A DNA stretch of 55,163 nt from a bacterium (lineage in GTDB: Bacteria; UBP7; UBA6624), in NCBI GenBank assembly GCA_014384545.1, contig JACNFQ010000053.1:1-55163 (forward strand), written 5' to 3'. Shown here one piece after another: positions 1 through 8,249 of the stretch (the stretch's first letter is position 1; every line of letters begins with the position of its first letter). The notes beneath the pieces are model-generated. The model was given only the letters and a program-made list of their open reading frames with translations. It did not search any database and was not told the DNA's origin. A program made the translations under genes and the position numbers.

Positions 1-2
1 GG

Positions 3-767
3 AGGGCGAAACAAGAGGGGAGAAAAGGTCATGATCTCCTCCGCCAGTTGGGTACAACGGGCATCCAGACACCCATCCGTTGGGAGGGGGGGGAACTTGT
101 AGGTACCCACAGTCTCCATGATACAACTCTTGAACTCTCTGATCCAGAAGGTCCTACAGTCCACAAAAAGTGGATGACCGCTTTCAACACACATAGTGGT
201 AAGGCTATTCTTCATAAAACGCCGTGGTCTCTCTTTAGCGATTTCTTTGAACGCATCACGCCTAGGGGTGAGGAGCTATGGGTTACGAACGGCCGAGTCA
301 ATGAGTTATGGCAAAGTGGGTTTGACGATGAAAAACGTCCCTTTATTATGGACAGGTGGCCGGAGAACTTCTTTGAGATTCATCCCGACGATGCTAAGGT
401 GCGGGGTATTGAGAGTGGTGATAGACTTCGGATCGTCAACGAAGATGTCCTTATCCAAACGGGTGGGTTTGTTGCTCAAGAAGATGGTGACCTCTCCTAC
501 ACCGCACTAGAGAAAAAGGGACACATCCGCATAGGTAGGGGAGAGACTGAGGGGGTTGCCATTGTCACCACGGCAACGAAGAAGGGAGTTATCTTTACCA
601 ACTTCCTCCACCCAAAACATGCAGCGAACGCCCTCGTCCACCGGGTCCCAGACCCCCTCACAAATCGGTATCGGTTTAAGTTAGGAAAGGGGATCATTAC
701 AAAGATAGGAGAGAGCCCCTACAAGGAGGATCTCTCCCAAATGACATTCGCCCCTAGAGACCTCTAA
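3..767 (+). CDS. aioA: arsenite oxidase large subunit AioA, C-terminal part (cut by window start)
   Basis: The reading frame is open from base 3, so this is the 3' end of a longer gene; the TTG at 48 is not a real start. The protein ends in the beta-barrel molybdopterin-binding domain of the DMSO-reductase superfamily. The signature VTNGRVNELWQSGFDD, then RWPENFFEIHPDDAK and a GIESGDRLRI turn, are what I know from arsenite oxidase AioA, which oxidises arsenite in the periplasm with a bis-MGD molybdenum centre and passes electrons through the Rieske subunit AioB. The N-terminal Fe-S and active-site regions lie outside the window, so the substrate cannot be verified here. mobB, for the same cofactor, follows three bases after the stop, which supports the call. 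A related molybdoenzyme is the alternative. Confidence 0.72.
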   Translation, partial: RAKQEGRKGHDLLRQLGTTGIQTPIRWEGGELVGTHSLHDTTLELSDPEGPTVHKKWMTAFNTHSGKAILHKTPWSLFSDFFERITPRGEELWVTNGRVNELWQSGFDDEKRPFIMDRWPENFFEIHPDDAKVRGIESGDRLRIVNEDVLIQTGGFVAQEDGDLSYTALEKKGHIRIGRGETEGVAIVTTATKKGVIFTNFLHPKHAANALVHRVPDPLTNRYRFKLGKGIITKIGESPYKEDLSQMTFAPRDL

Positions 768-770
768 CAG

Positions 771-1265
771 ATGGACGCTCCTGTTCTATCGATTGTGGGT
801 CGCTCGGGTAGTGGAAAGACGACATTGGTAGAAGGAGCTGTAAAGGAGCTCTCAAGGAAAGGTGTTCGGGTAGCCGTAGTAAAACATACCCATAAAGCGC
901 TAGACATCGACACCAAAGGGAAAGATAGTTGGCGGTTTAGAGAAGCCGGTGCATCACGAACTGTCCTTGCAGGGCTGAACTGGACGATGACCCAAGAATC
1001 TGCCTCATCGATTCACGATATCCTTGAGAGGGAGCGACTGGGTGTTGACTTGGTTCTTGTGGAGGGGTTTAGTCGAGATGGTCTGCGTCCCCGCATTGAA
1101 GTTCTTGCTCCTGGACGCGAGCCCTACCTTCCCCCCGAAGAAGTTGATGCCTATCTTGTCCGAGGGAATGGTCCAACTCTCCCTTTGCAACACCCTTGGC
1201 GCCCCGCTACGACAGCTGAACTCCTTTCCGTCATTACAGAAATGACGGGGCTTCAAGTCCACTAG
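771..1265 (+). CDS. mobB: molybdopterin-guanine dinucleotide biosynthesis adaptor MobB
   Basis: A 164-residue P-loop GTPase of the MobB family, which assists MobA in attaching GMP to molybdopterin to give the MGD cofactor used by DMSO-reductase-type enzymes. Visible motifs are the Walker A loop GRSGSGKTT at residues 10-18, the segment VVKHTHKALDIDTKGKDSW with the conserved lysine and histidines, and a VLVEGFS box around the Walker B position. The length is typical of stand-alone MobB. The ATG sits three bases after the aioA stop with no clear Shine-Dalgarno, so translation is probably coupled to the upstream gene. Its position between two molybdoenzyme loci suggests it serves both (inference). 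Confidence 0.9.
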   Translation: MDAPVLSIVGRSGSGKTTLVEGAVKELSRKGVRVAVVKHTHKALDIDTKGKDSWRFREAGASRTVLAGLNWTMTQESASSIHDILERERLGVDLVLVEGFSRDGLRPRIEVLAPGREPYLPPEEVDAYLVRGNGPTLPLQHPWRPATTAELLSVITEMTGLQVH

Positions 1266-1278
1266 GATTCCCCTCCTC

Positions 1279-2478
1279 GTGTCAGATACTCCCTGTCCCA
1301 AATCGGAGGCGTTGCGCCTTATCAATACCGCCGAACGAGATGCACGGTGCGATGCTGCCCAATTGGGCATTGTGGGGGGGTTGGTCTCTCTCCTTATAGG
1401 AGGGGTCATCGCTCTTACACCTTGGGGGCAGAGTGCGGTGGGGCTAAAGGCGGCGTGGTGGTTTTTCGTGCCGGGCTTCCTCGTTCCACCCGTTCTAGGC
1501 GCTTCGGGGTTTTTCATACCCGTTGTCTCTACAAAGCGTATCAATCTGGCTCGTTTGCGGACAGCACTTCACATCACTTTCATTGCCATACCACTGGCAG
1601 CCTTCTCATCGGCTTTTGTTTGGACAGGTATTTGGCACGGCGCCCTCGTCATGCTCTTGGTGGGTAGCGTCATGGCGGTTAGCTCATTGGTTCCTGCCAT
1701 CATGTGGAGCTTTCCCCCTCAGGCCGCACTAGGCATTGCACTCCCTTCATGGTTGCTCTCTACCCTCCTTTGGATCAAGGCTGGGTGGGGCTATCCAGGT
1801 TGGGTGGGGTCTCCTTATACATGGGGTCGCCAACCCCTTTTTACACACCTCCTCCTTCCCGGTTTTGCGTTGTTGGCGATGATGGGTATCCAGATTGCAA
1901 TGGGGGCAAGGTTGCCCTCTAAGCGGCCCTTATTTCCTGAAAAAATTCGCCTTGCCTTTTGGGTAATGGGTTCATCGTTGCTCGTTGTGGGATTGGGGGT
2001 AAACTGGTCGCTTCTTCCTTGGGCGGGGGGTCTGTTATTGGCGACTTGGCTCTTTCACCTATACCCCCTCGTTCGTTTCTTCTTCCCTTTGACACGGGGT
2101 GAAGCGTCCAGTAAGAGGAATAGTGCCGAGGGTTTTCTTTTGGGGTGGTCTACTTTAGGCATCGGTTTGGTCTTGGGGCTGTTGATGGGGCTGAAGCCCG
2201 GTCTAATGCCCTCGCTACGCACCGTCCACCTTCACCTGAACCTGATGGCCGGCGTTCTACCCATCCTGTTGGGGGCTGCTGCCCATCTTCTCAATGGCGC
2301 CCTAGGTCTAGAGAGTCGCCAACGCACTCTAGGCATTGCCCTTCGTTTCGCGTGGATTGGGGGCGTTCTTTTTTCGTTTCGCTCCCTTTTTCCCCTTGCC
2401 TCCCCCCTAGGCGGTACGCTCCATTTAGCCGCTGTGGCTTGGACCATCACTCTCCTCCAAGCCAAACCCACGACCTAG
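1279..2478 (+). CDS. polytopic membrane protein with an HLHLN motif, function unknown
   Basis: A 399-residue, strongly hydrophobic protein with about ten to twelve predicted membrane segments after a short charged N-terminus. A histidine-rich HLHLNLMAG segment near residue 315 begins one of the last helices and resembles the HVHLN signature of a poorly characterised group of membrane proteins distantly like heme-copper or NnrS proteins; I do not recognise a specific function. It starts at a GTG 13 bases after mobB and has no convincing Shine-Dalgarno, so it is probably the last gene of the aio-mob transcript. A 128-base gap then separates it from the next operon. Metal or heme binding by the paired histidines is a guess. 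Confidence 0.55.
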   Translation: MSDTPCPKSEALRLINTAERDARCDAAQLGIVGGLVSLLIGGVIALTPWGQSAVGLKAAWWFFVPGFLVPPVLGASGFFIPVVSTKRINLARLRTALHITFIAIPLAAFSSAFVWTGIWHGALVMLLVGSVMAVSSLVPAIMWSFPPQAALGIALPSWLLSTLLWIKAGWGYPGWVGSPYTWGRQPLFTHLLLPGFALLAMMGIQIAMGARLPSKRPLFPEKIRLAFWVMGSSLLVVGLGVNWSLLPWAGGLLLATWLFHLYPLVRFFFPLTRGEASSKRNSAEGFLLGWSTLGIGLVLGLLMGLKPGLMPSLRTVHLHLNLMAGVLPILLGAAAHLLNGALGLESRQRTLGIALRFAWIGGVLFSFRSLFPLASPLGGTLHLAAVAWTITLLQAKPTT

Positions 2479-2574
2479 TCTTCACGAATGTCTCGTTTTG
2501 GTCTCTCAAGAGGCTGAAAGTGTCAATTTGGTGATGACCGACTCCTCTCAACTCTAGCCCCTTCCCAATTCGTC

Positions 2575-2602
2575 TATAGTGGCACTCAAGCGGAAAGGAG
2601 GG
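2575..2602 (+). promoter_or_regulatory. likely -10 box and Shine-Dalgarno of the molybdoenzyme operon
   Basis: TATAGT at 2575-2580 is a good -10 candidate about 25 bases before the coding start. AAGGAGG at 2595-2601 is a strong ribosome site. It sits five bases from the ATG at 2607 and only two from the upstream GTG at 2604, which favours the ATG. No convincing -35 is visible. The remainder of the 2479-2606 gap shows nothing else. Confidence 0.45.
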
Positions 2603-2606
2603 TGTG

Positions 2607-5225
2607 ATGACTAAAGAAAAGAAGTCAGGTACTCGGGTAGGTCCAAAATGGGGACAGGTTACCCGTCGCACCTTCCTCCAAGGAGTCGCGGCGACCTCGG
2701 GTGCAGTGGCTGGCTCATCGCTCTTTGGCGACCTCATTACCTTGTCACCACTCCCCGGAGAATCGCCCAAGCCCCTGCATGAAGACTGGATACCCACGAC
2801 TTGCTGGATTGGAAAACAAGAGTGCGGAATGCTCGCTCGGAGAATCAATGGCCATGTCGTCAAGTTGGAGGGGCTCCCTGCGCACCCGCGCAATCGTGGA
2901 ACACTTTGCCCCAAGGGGATTGCCCAAATCCAGGCGCTTTACGACCCCAATCGCGTCAAGGCACCTCTTCTCCGTACAAACGAAAAAGGCGTAAAGGGTA
3001 CGTGGCGGGAGATTTCTTGGGATGATGCTTTGGACTTGGTAGCCGAACGCATTGGGGAGGCGCGGGACCGCGATCCGTCCCTCTTCGTATGGCAGAAGGG
3101 GCGGAGCAAGGCTAAGCCTCTCTACGACAAGGCTTTTGTGGGTGCTACCGGAGCCCTGAAACTCCACCACGGTGCATTCTGCTCCGATGCAGGATACCGT
3201 GCGATGGAGTACACAATTGGGATGCATGGGGTGATGCATCCAGATTTCAAACATACGCAGTATCTCCTCTCTTGGGGATGGAACATCACGGGTGGTGGAG
3301 GAAATAAGTACTGTTGGCTTACCTGGGCACAGCAACTGGTGGAGGCGCGGCAGAGGGGGCTACGCGTTATTGATATTGATCCCCGTCTTCGAAGCGCTGC
3401 CCACTTTGCCGATGAATGGCTTCCTGTCCGTCCAGGAACGGACATGCCCCTCGCTCTCGCCCTCTGCAAGGTGCTCATTGATCAAGACACGATTGACCGT
3501 CCTTACCTCACCACCTACACGAACAGCTCCCATCTGCTCCAAGAAGACGGTTCCTTCCTCCGGGACGATGAGGGCTCCCCGTTGGTTTGGGACGAAGAAA
3601 CGGAGACGCCCCGACCCTTCGGCTCGGAGGGGATTTCTCCAGCACTGGAGGGGGTTTACTCTTGGGATGGTGCTCAGGTCCGCACCGTCTTCAGCTCCTT
3701 CAAGGACCATATCTCCACAGCCACACCTGAATGGGCTGCGGAGATTACAGGCATCCCAGCCAACCAGATTCGGAAAATCGGGAGGGAACTTGGCGACAAT
3801 GCGATGATTGGATCCACCATTGAGATTGAAGGTCACACCCTTCCCTATCGACCTGTAGCGATCATGGCTTACCACATGTCCCAACAAGAGTTGGGGTTCC
3901 AGGCGTTGCGGGCTATGACTTTTATTCCTATGCTATTAGGGGCGATTGGTGCTGTAGGTGGACAGTTTACCGACCTCACTTGGAAAGAACACAAAAACTG
4001 GAAGAAGTTAGACAACATTGAGATTACCGACACCCCCAACATCACCCTAAAGGGGTCCAAGTACTACCCCATCAACAGCAACAACTCCTCCCTTGTCGCC
4101 CATGTGATGAAGGATCCCCTACGGTACGGCGTCTCGGGGATTCCTGAGGTCGCCCTCCTTCACCATGTCAACCCTTTGGGCTCGTTCCCCGACCAAAAGG
4201 CGAACCGGGAAGCATACGCAAAGCTAAAGTTTGTAGCTGTCATTGATCCTTGGCTCTCCTTGACGGCCGACCTCTATGCGGATGTCGTTCTCCCCGCCTC
4301 CACTCTAGAAAAGTATGAGGGTCCCATGAAGGGGACCGACCAGTATGAGGATGCCGTGGCACTCCGTATTCCCCCTATGGAGCCGATCTTTGATACTAGG
4401 AGTGAAATCGAGATTTACCTTGATCTCTGCGAGCGATTGGGCGTCCTCAATGGTGAGAAAGGATACCTTGCCCTAGTCAACAAGAACCTCAAGTTGAAGC
4501 CCCCTTATACCCTCCCGCTTGACAAGAAACCGACTCCACGCGAAATATACGACATTTGGGCAAAGGGACAAGGGATCAAGGAGGGGGTCGCCTTCTTTGA
4601 GGACAACGGTGTCCTGCTAAAGGGTGCTGTGCCCGCCTCCAAGCGGTATCCCATGGCGATGGATACACCCTTTGGAGGCGTCGTCCCCCACCGTCTTTAC
4701 GGGGAATCGCTACTGGGATACGCCCGAAAGATGGAGGAGAGGGGCGCCCCCGAAATCTACTGGCGAGACTATACGCCTTTCCCAGTTTGGAGGACCCCCA
4801 CTCTGGAAGGTTCCCCAGCGAAATATGACCTTTATCTAACCAGTTTTCACAAGATAGAGTTCAAGCAATCACGCACCCCGATTCCCTTCGTACGAGAACT
4901 CGCTCCTACGCAGGTACTTGAGATCAATCCAAGTGCAGCAAGAGCCCGTGGACTTGAGGATGGAGACAGAGTCCAGGTAGAAAGCCACAATGCCGTCACA
5001 GGAGAGACCCGTAAGATTGAGACAACGGTGCGTTTCAGGGAGTCTATCCGACCCGATGTGGTGGCGATGCCCCACCATTACGGAGAACATACCAAACACC
5101 CATGGGTAGATGGCACAGGTCCCACCCCCAATACCCTTTTCTTCACAGGGGAAGGGTATGTAAGTAATACAGCCGACCAAACCTACTTGGTCAAGGTGAG
5201 GGTCTCCAAGGCCCCAAGGAGGTAG
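2607..5225 (+). CDS. molybdopterin oxidoreductase catalytic subunit, TAT-exported (CISM/PsrA-ArrA-TtrA-like)
   Basis: An 872-residue catalytic subunit of a DMSO-reductase-family complex. It has a twin-arginine signal (RRTFLQG near residues 20-26), so it acts outside the cytoplasmic membrane. The Fe4S4 domain follows, but only three of four cysteines are present: C66, C73 and C101, with glycine (G69) where the second cysteine of CxxCxxxC belongs. C192 in HHGAFCSDAG lies where the molybdenum ligand is expected, which fits polysulfide, tetrathionate, arsenate or selenate reductase-like enzymes better than nitrate (Asp) or DMSO (Ser) enzymes. The C-terminal molydopterin-binding domain is complete. 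It heads a five-gene operon with ferredoxin, NrfD and TorD genes. The substrate cannot be read from the sequence. Start chosen by Shine-Dalgarno spacing. Confidence 0.82.
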   Translation: MTKEKKSGTRVGPKWGQVTRRTFLQGVAATSGAVAGSSLFGDLITLSPLPGESPKPLHEDWIPTTCWIGKQECGMLARRINGHVVKLEGLPAHPRNRGTLCPKGIAQIQALYDPNRVKAPLLRTNEKGVKGTWREISWDDALDLVAERIGEARDRDPSLFVWQKGRSKAKPLYDKAFVGATGALKLHHGAFCSDAGYRAMEYTIGMHGVMHPDFKHTQYLLSWGWNITGGGGNKYCWLTWAQQLVEARQRGLRVIDIDPRLRSAAHFADEWLPVRPGTDMPLALALCKVLIDQDTIDRPYLTTYTNSSHLLQEDGSFLRDDEGSPLVWDEETETPRPFGSEGISPALEGVYSWDGAQVRTVFSSFKDHISTATPEWAAEITGIPANQIRKIGRELGDNAMIGSTIEIEGHTLPYRPVAIMAYHMSQQELGFQALRAMTFIPMLLGAIGAVGGQFTDLTWKEHKNWKKLDNIEITDTPNITLKGSKYYPINSNNSSLVAHVMKDPLRYGVSGIPEVALLHHVNPLGSFPDQKANREAYAKLKFVAVIDPWLSLTADLYADVVLPASTLEKYEGPMKGTDQYEDAVALRIPPMEPIFDTRSEIEIYLDLCERLGVLNGEKGYLALVNKNLKLKPPYTLPLDKKPTPREIYDIWAKGQGIKEGVAFFEDNGVLLKGAVPASKRYPMAMDTPFGGVVPHRLYGESLLGYARKMEERGAPEIYWRDYTPFPVWRTPTLEGSPAKYDLYLTSFHKIEFKQSRTPIPFVRELAPTQVLEINPSAARARGLEDGDRVQVESHNAVTGETRKIETTVRFRESIRPDVVAMPHHYGEHTKHPWVDGTGPTPNTLFFTGEGYVSNTADQTYLVKVRVSKAPRR

Positions 5226-5228
5226 GAG

Positions 5229-5972
5229 ATGGCACGATACGGAATGGTCATTGATCTCTCAAGATGTCACGGTTGCCGTGCATGTATGGTGGCGTGTAAG
5301 GTGGAGAACAACACACCCAAGGGGAGTTTTTGGAACTATGTCTTCCGGTTCGAGGAGGGGGTCTTCCCCGAGACTCGAGTCTCTTTCCTCCCTCGCCCTT
5401 GTATGCACTGCGACAACGCCCCTTGCGTGAAAGTCTGCCCTGTGGGATCCCGCCACAAGACGCTTGAGGGGCTTACCCTCACTGATTGGGATCGATGTAT
5501 TGGGTGTCGGTACTGCGAGGTCGCCTGCCCCTATGGCGTGAACTGCTTTAACTGGAAAGATCCAAAAAAGAACAGGTATTTGGACTGGAGTGACCCCTCT
5601 TTGGAGGGGGTAGAGTTGTCCCACGGCATGCCCTATGCCAACCCCGACCTAGACCTTCCACAAGGAAGTCAGGGAAGGCACACTGCTGGGGGCGGTCGGA
5701 TGAAGGGCGTGGTGGAGAAATGTACCTTTTGCGTCCATAGGTTAGAGAAGGGGCTTCTACCTGCTTGCGCCGCAAACTGCCCTGTTGGGGCGTTGGTCTT
5801 CGGCGATCTGGACGATCCCGAGAGCCCTCCCTCCCAGCTTCTGAGGGAGAAGCCTCATTTTAGGCTTCTTGAAGGGGAAGGAACCGAGCCGAGGGTCTAC
5901 TATGTCGGAGGCGCCCCTCCCACCACAGCCTCTCGGCAAATCGAAGCGGTCAAAGCGAGGGTTGAACGATGA
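5229..5972 (+). CDS. 4Fe-4S ferredoxin-type electron-transfer subunit (PsrB/NrfC/DmsB-like)
   Basis: A 247-residue iron-sulfur subunit that relays electrons between the membrane anchor and the molybdenum subunit. Four cysteine clusters are visible in order: CHGCRACMVAC, CMHCDNAPCVKVC, CIGCRYCEVAC, and the split CTFC...CAANC near residue 165-185, enough for four [4Fe-4S] clusters as in DmsB, NrfC and PsrB. The start lies three bases after the catalytic-subunit stop, with GGAGGTAGGAG as ribosome site. It has no signal peptide of its own, as expected for a subunit exported together with a TAT-bearing partner (family knowledge). Its stop overlaps the next start in an ATGA junction. Confidence 0.92.
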   Translation: MARYGMVIDLSRCHGCRACMVACKVENNTPKGSFWNYVFRFEEGVFPETRVSFLPRPCMHCDNAPCVKVCPVGSRHKTLEGLTLTDWDRCIGCRYCEVACPYGVNCFNWKDPKKNRYLDWSDPSLEGVELSHGMPYANPDLDLPQGSQGRHTAGGGRMKGVVEKCTFCVHRLEKGLLPACAANCPVGALVFGDLDDPESPPSQLLREKPHFRLLEGEGTEPRVYYVGGAPPTTASRQIEAVKARVER

Positions 5973-7258
5973 ACGAAAAGAAAAGACTCCCTTTCGGGAT
6001 GGGTCGGCTGGGCACAAAATGGTGGGTCCTAGTCGGGGTTTCCCTCACTCTAGTCACTCGGGGCATCATCGCCTACTCCCAACAAGCCTCAGAGGGGGAA
6101 GTCGTAACGGGGATGCGCGATATCGGACCGATGGGGGGCGCCGCCTGGGGACTATACATCGTCTTTGTGGTCTATTTCGTCGGAATCAGCTTTACGGGCA
6201 TCTGTCTTGCCAGCCTTATCCGTCTCCTAAACCTAAAGGTCCTTCGCCCCATCGTTCGACCTGCTGAAGTGATGACGGTCATTGCCCTTATCCTCGGTGC
6301 ACTCGCTATCCTCGCCGATGTGGGACAGCCCGGACGCGCTTTTCTTATGCTCTTGAAGTACGCCCGACCCCAATCCCCTTTCTTTGGCACATTCGCCATG
6401 GTCATTTCAGGATATCTCTTCGGTAGCCTCGTCTACCTCTACCTCCACGGACGACCCGACGCAGCTGTTCTTGCCAAGCGACCAGGTCTTCTTCAGCGGT
6501 TCCATAGGTGGTGGGCTGCCGGATACGGGGACACCCCTCCCGAGAGGGCACGACGGGTGCGAAGTTCTTTCTGGCTATCCGTAGCCCTCCTCCCACTACT
6601 GATCACAGCGACATCGACGCTGGGGTTCGTCTTTGGCCTCCAAGGGGGGCGTCCCGGATGGTTCGGCTCGCTCCAGGCTCCCGGTTTCGTGGTCATGGCA
6701 GGACTCTCAGGCGTAGGGGTCCTCATCCTTATCGCTGCTGGACTTAGACAGGCACTGGGGGAGAAGGAGCGGTTGAACCTAGAACTATTCCGGTGGCTTG
6801 CTGACTTCCTCCTTGTCCTCCTAGCAGGGTACCTCTATTTCCTCGTGGTGGAGTGGCTAACCAACTCCTATGCAGCCGGCCCCAGCGAGTCCCTCGTCTC
6901 CCAAGCGATTCTTGCAGGGGAGAATGCGTGGATCTTCTGGGGGTCGGTCGCTTTTCTCACCCTTCCTGCGTTCCTCCTTCTACTCCAGCGGTTGCGTGGA
7001 AGGGTCAGTCTTCCCCTCATCGTGGCTTGCGGGGTGATGGTCAACCTAGCAGCGATTGCAAAGCGGTTCCTCATCGTCGTTCCCTCGCAAACACATGGCA
7101 TGCTCCTTCCCTACTCCACGGGCTCCTACACGCCCTCCCTAGTGGAGTGGGAAATCGTGATCGGATTGGTGGGATTAGGAGGGCTTCTCTTCGCCCTCTT
7201 CGTAAAGGGATTCCCTATCCTTGAGTTAGACAGGGATTATCTGGGAGGCACAAAATGA
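5969..7258 (+). CDS. NrfD/PsrC-like polytopic membrane anchor, quinol-interacting
   Basis: A 429-residue integral membrane protein with roughly nine to ten hydrophobic segments, of the NrfD/PsrC family that exchanges electrons with the quinone pool. The first half contains RGIIAYSQQ near the first helix and ADVGQPGRA after the fourth, both typical of NrfD proteins, where conserved polar residues of the quinone site occur. It overlaps the ferredoxin gene by four bases (ATGA) and the following small gene in the same way, showing tight translational coupling. With the previous two genes it forms a complete three-subunit Mo/Fe-S/membrane complex. Direction of electron flow is not evident from sequence. 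Confidence 0.88.
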   Translation: MNEKKRLPFGMGRLGTKWWVLVGVSLTLVTRGIIAYSQQASEGEVVTGMRDIGPMGGAAWGLYIVFVVYFVGISFTGICLASLIRLLNLKVLRPIVRPAEVMTVIALILGALAILADVGQPGRAFLMLLKYARPQSPFFGTFAMVISGYLFGSLVYLYLHGRPDAAVLAKRPGLLQRFHRWWAAGYGDTPPERARRVRSSFWLSVALLPLLITATSTLGFVFGLQGGRPGWFGSLQAPGFVVMAGLSGVGVLILIAAGLRQALGEKERLNLELFRWLADFLLVLLAGYLYFLVVEWLTNSYAAGPSESLVSQAILAGENAWIFWGSVAFLTLPAFLLLLQRLRGRVSLPLIVACGVMVNLAAIAKRFLIVVPSQTHGMLLPYSTGSYTPSLVEWEIVIGLVGLGGLLFALFVKGFPILELDRDYLGGTK

Positions 7259-7482
7259 ACAGAACCGCGATCGCAATCTGGATGGTGGTGGCTGGATTCT
7301 CACTCCAGTTCTTCGCCTATTTCCGTTGGGCAGCTCCTCTGGGAGCTCCGACAAGTCCGGCCTTCAGCGACCCACGCATCCCCTATGCCCCGGCTGCCTT
7401 TATTTTCGGCGTGATGCTCGTCTTCCTCTCCGCCGTTGTCTACGAACTTCAGGGTGGTGGGGAGGGAGAATCTGATGGCTGA
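7255..7482 (+). CDS. small two-helix membrane protein of the molybdoenzyme operon
   Basis: A 75-residue protein with two hydrophobic segments (about residues 6-26 and 46-64) and an acidic glycine-rich tail. I do not recognise a named family. It overlaps the NrfD gene by four bases at its start and the TorD-like gene by eight bases at its end, so it is certainly translated with the operon. An accessory or assembly subunit of the membrane anchor is a reasonable inference from position alone. Confidence 0.7.
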   Translation: MNRTAIAIWMVVAGFSLQFFAYFRWAAPLGAPTSPAFSDPRIPYAPAAFIFGVMLVFLSAVVYELQGGGEGESDG

Positions 7483-8233
7483 GTTGGCTGCTGCAGAGGC
7501 TCGAGCAAAGGAGGCTCTCTATCGCCTGGGGGCTGCGGTCTTCCTTTACCCGACCCCTGAACAACTGACACGCCTCAAGGAGGGAGCAATCCGCCTTGAT
7601 TCTGGAGAGGGGCCTCTCTCCCCCTCGTTGGCAGATCTGGTGGGAATCATCAAGAGGATTCGCCCCTCACTGAGCCTCCCTCTTGAAGAAGCCTACTGTC
7701 GCCTCTTCCGTGTGAATCCCCCTGCCCCGCCCTATGAATCACATTACATTGATAAGGCAGGGCTGGGGGCGGGGGGGATTGCGGCTACCTTAGAGGAAGA
7801 GTACGCCACTGTGGGACTTACGCCCAAACCGTCCCTGAATGAGCCCCCCGACCACCTCTCCATGGAGATGGAGTTCCTTGCCCATCTCTCTGGGAAAGAG
7901 GCAGCAGCTTGGGAGGAGTGGAATCCGGAGGTTGCCCTTGATTGGAGAGAAGAGCGGCGGGGATTCCTAAACCGCCATCTCGCCCAGTGGCTCTCCTTGT
8001 TCCAGGAAAAGGTACTCCCAAACAGTCCGCCCACCATCTATAGTTCCGCTCTTCGGATGGCAGAGGAATTGCTCGCCGTAGAGATTGAGAGATCCCCTGT
8101 AAAGAAGAGCACTAGGGAGACTTGTCTCAATCCCGTCTTTTCTGAGCCACGAGACACGAGAGATGAGGGAAGTGCATCTATACTCCCTCATCTCTGTAAG
8201 GGCGATCGAATAAAGCCCTCGGAGCAAACTTGA
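7475..8233 (+). CDS. TorD/DmsD-family molybdoenzyme chaperone
   Basis: A cytoplasmic chaperone that would bind the TAT signal of the catalytic subunit and guard cofactor insertion before export. TorD-family marks are EEAYCRLFRV followed by PPYESHY, and the later PDHLSMEMEFLAHL motif. I chose the ATG at 7475 (252 residues) over the upstream TTG at 7436, because GGGAGGGAGAA precedes it at good spacing and it overlaps the previous stop by only eight bases. The last forty residues, rich in charged residues, are not part of the core family fold. The catalytic subunit in the same operon is the obvious client. Confidence 0.88.
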   Translation: MAELAAAEARAKEALYRLGAAVFLYPTPEQLTRLKEGAIRLDSGEGPLSPSLADLVGIIKRIRPSLSLPLEEAYCRLFRVNPPAPPYESHYIDKAGLGAGGIAATLEEEYATVGLTPKPSLNEPPDHLSMEMEFLAHLSGKEAAAWEEWNPEVALDWREERRGFLNRHLAQWLSLFQEKVLPNSPPTIYSSALRMAEELLAVEIERSPVKKSTRETCLNPVFSEPRDTRDEGSASILPHLCKGDRIKPSEQT

Positions 8234-8249
8234 CCTAGGAGGTTATGTT

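Noticed and set aside
1005-1544. 179-codon minus-strand frame over mobB and the membrane gene
   Set aside because: Crosses two well-supported genes, has no recognisable motif and no ribosome site.
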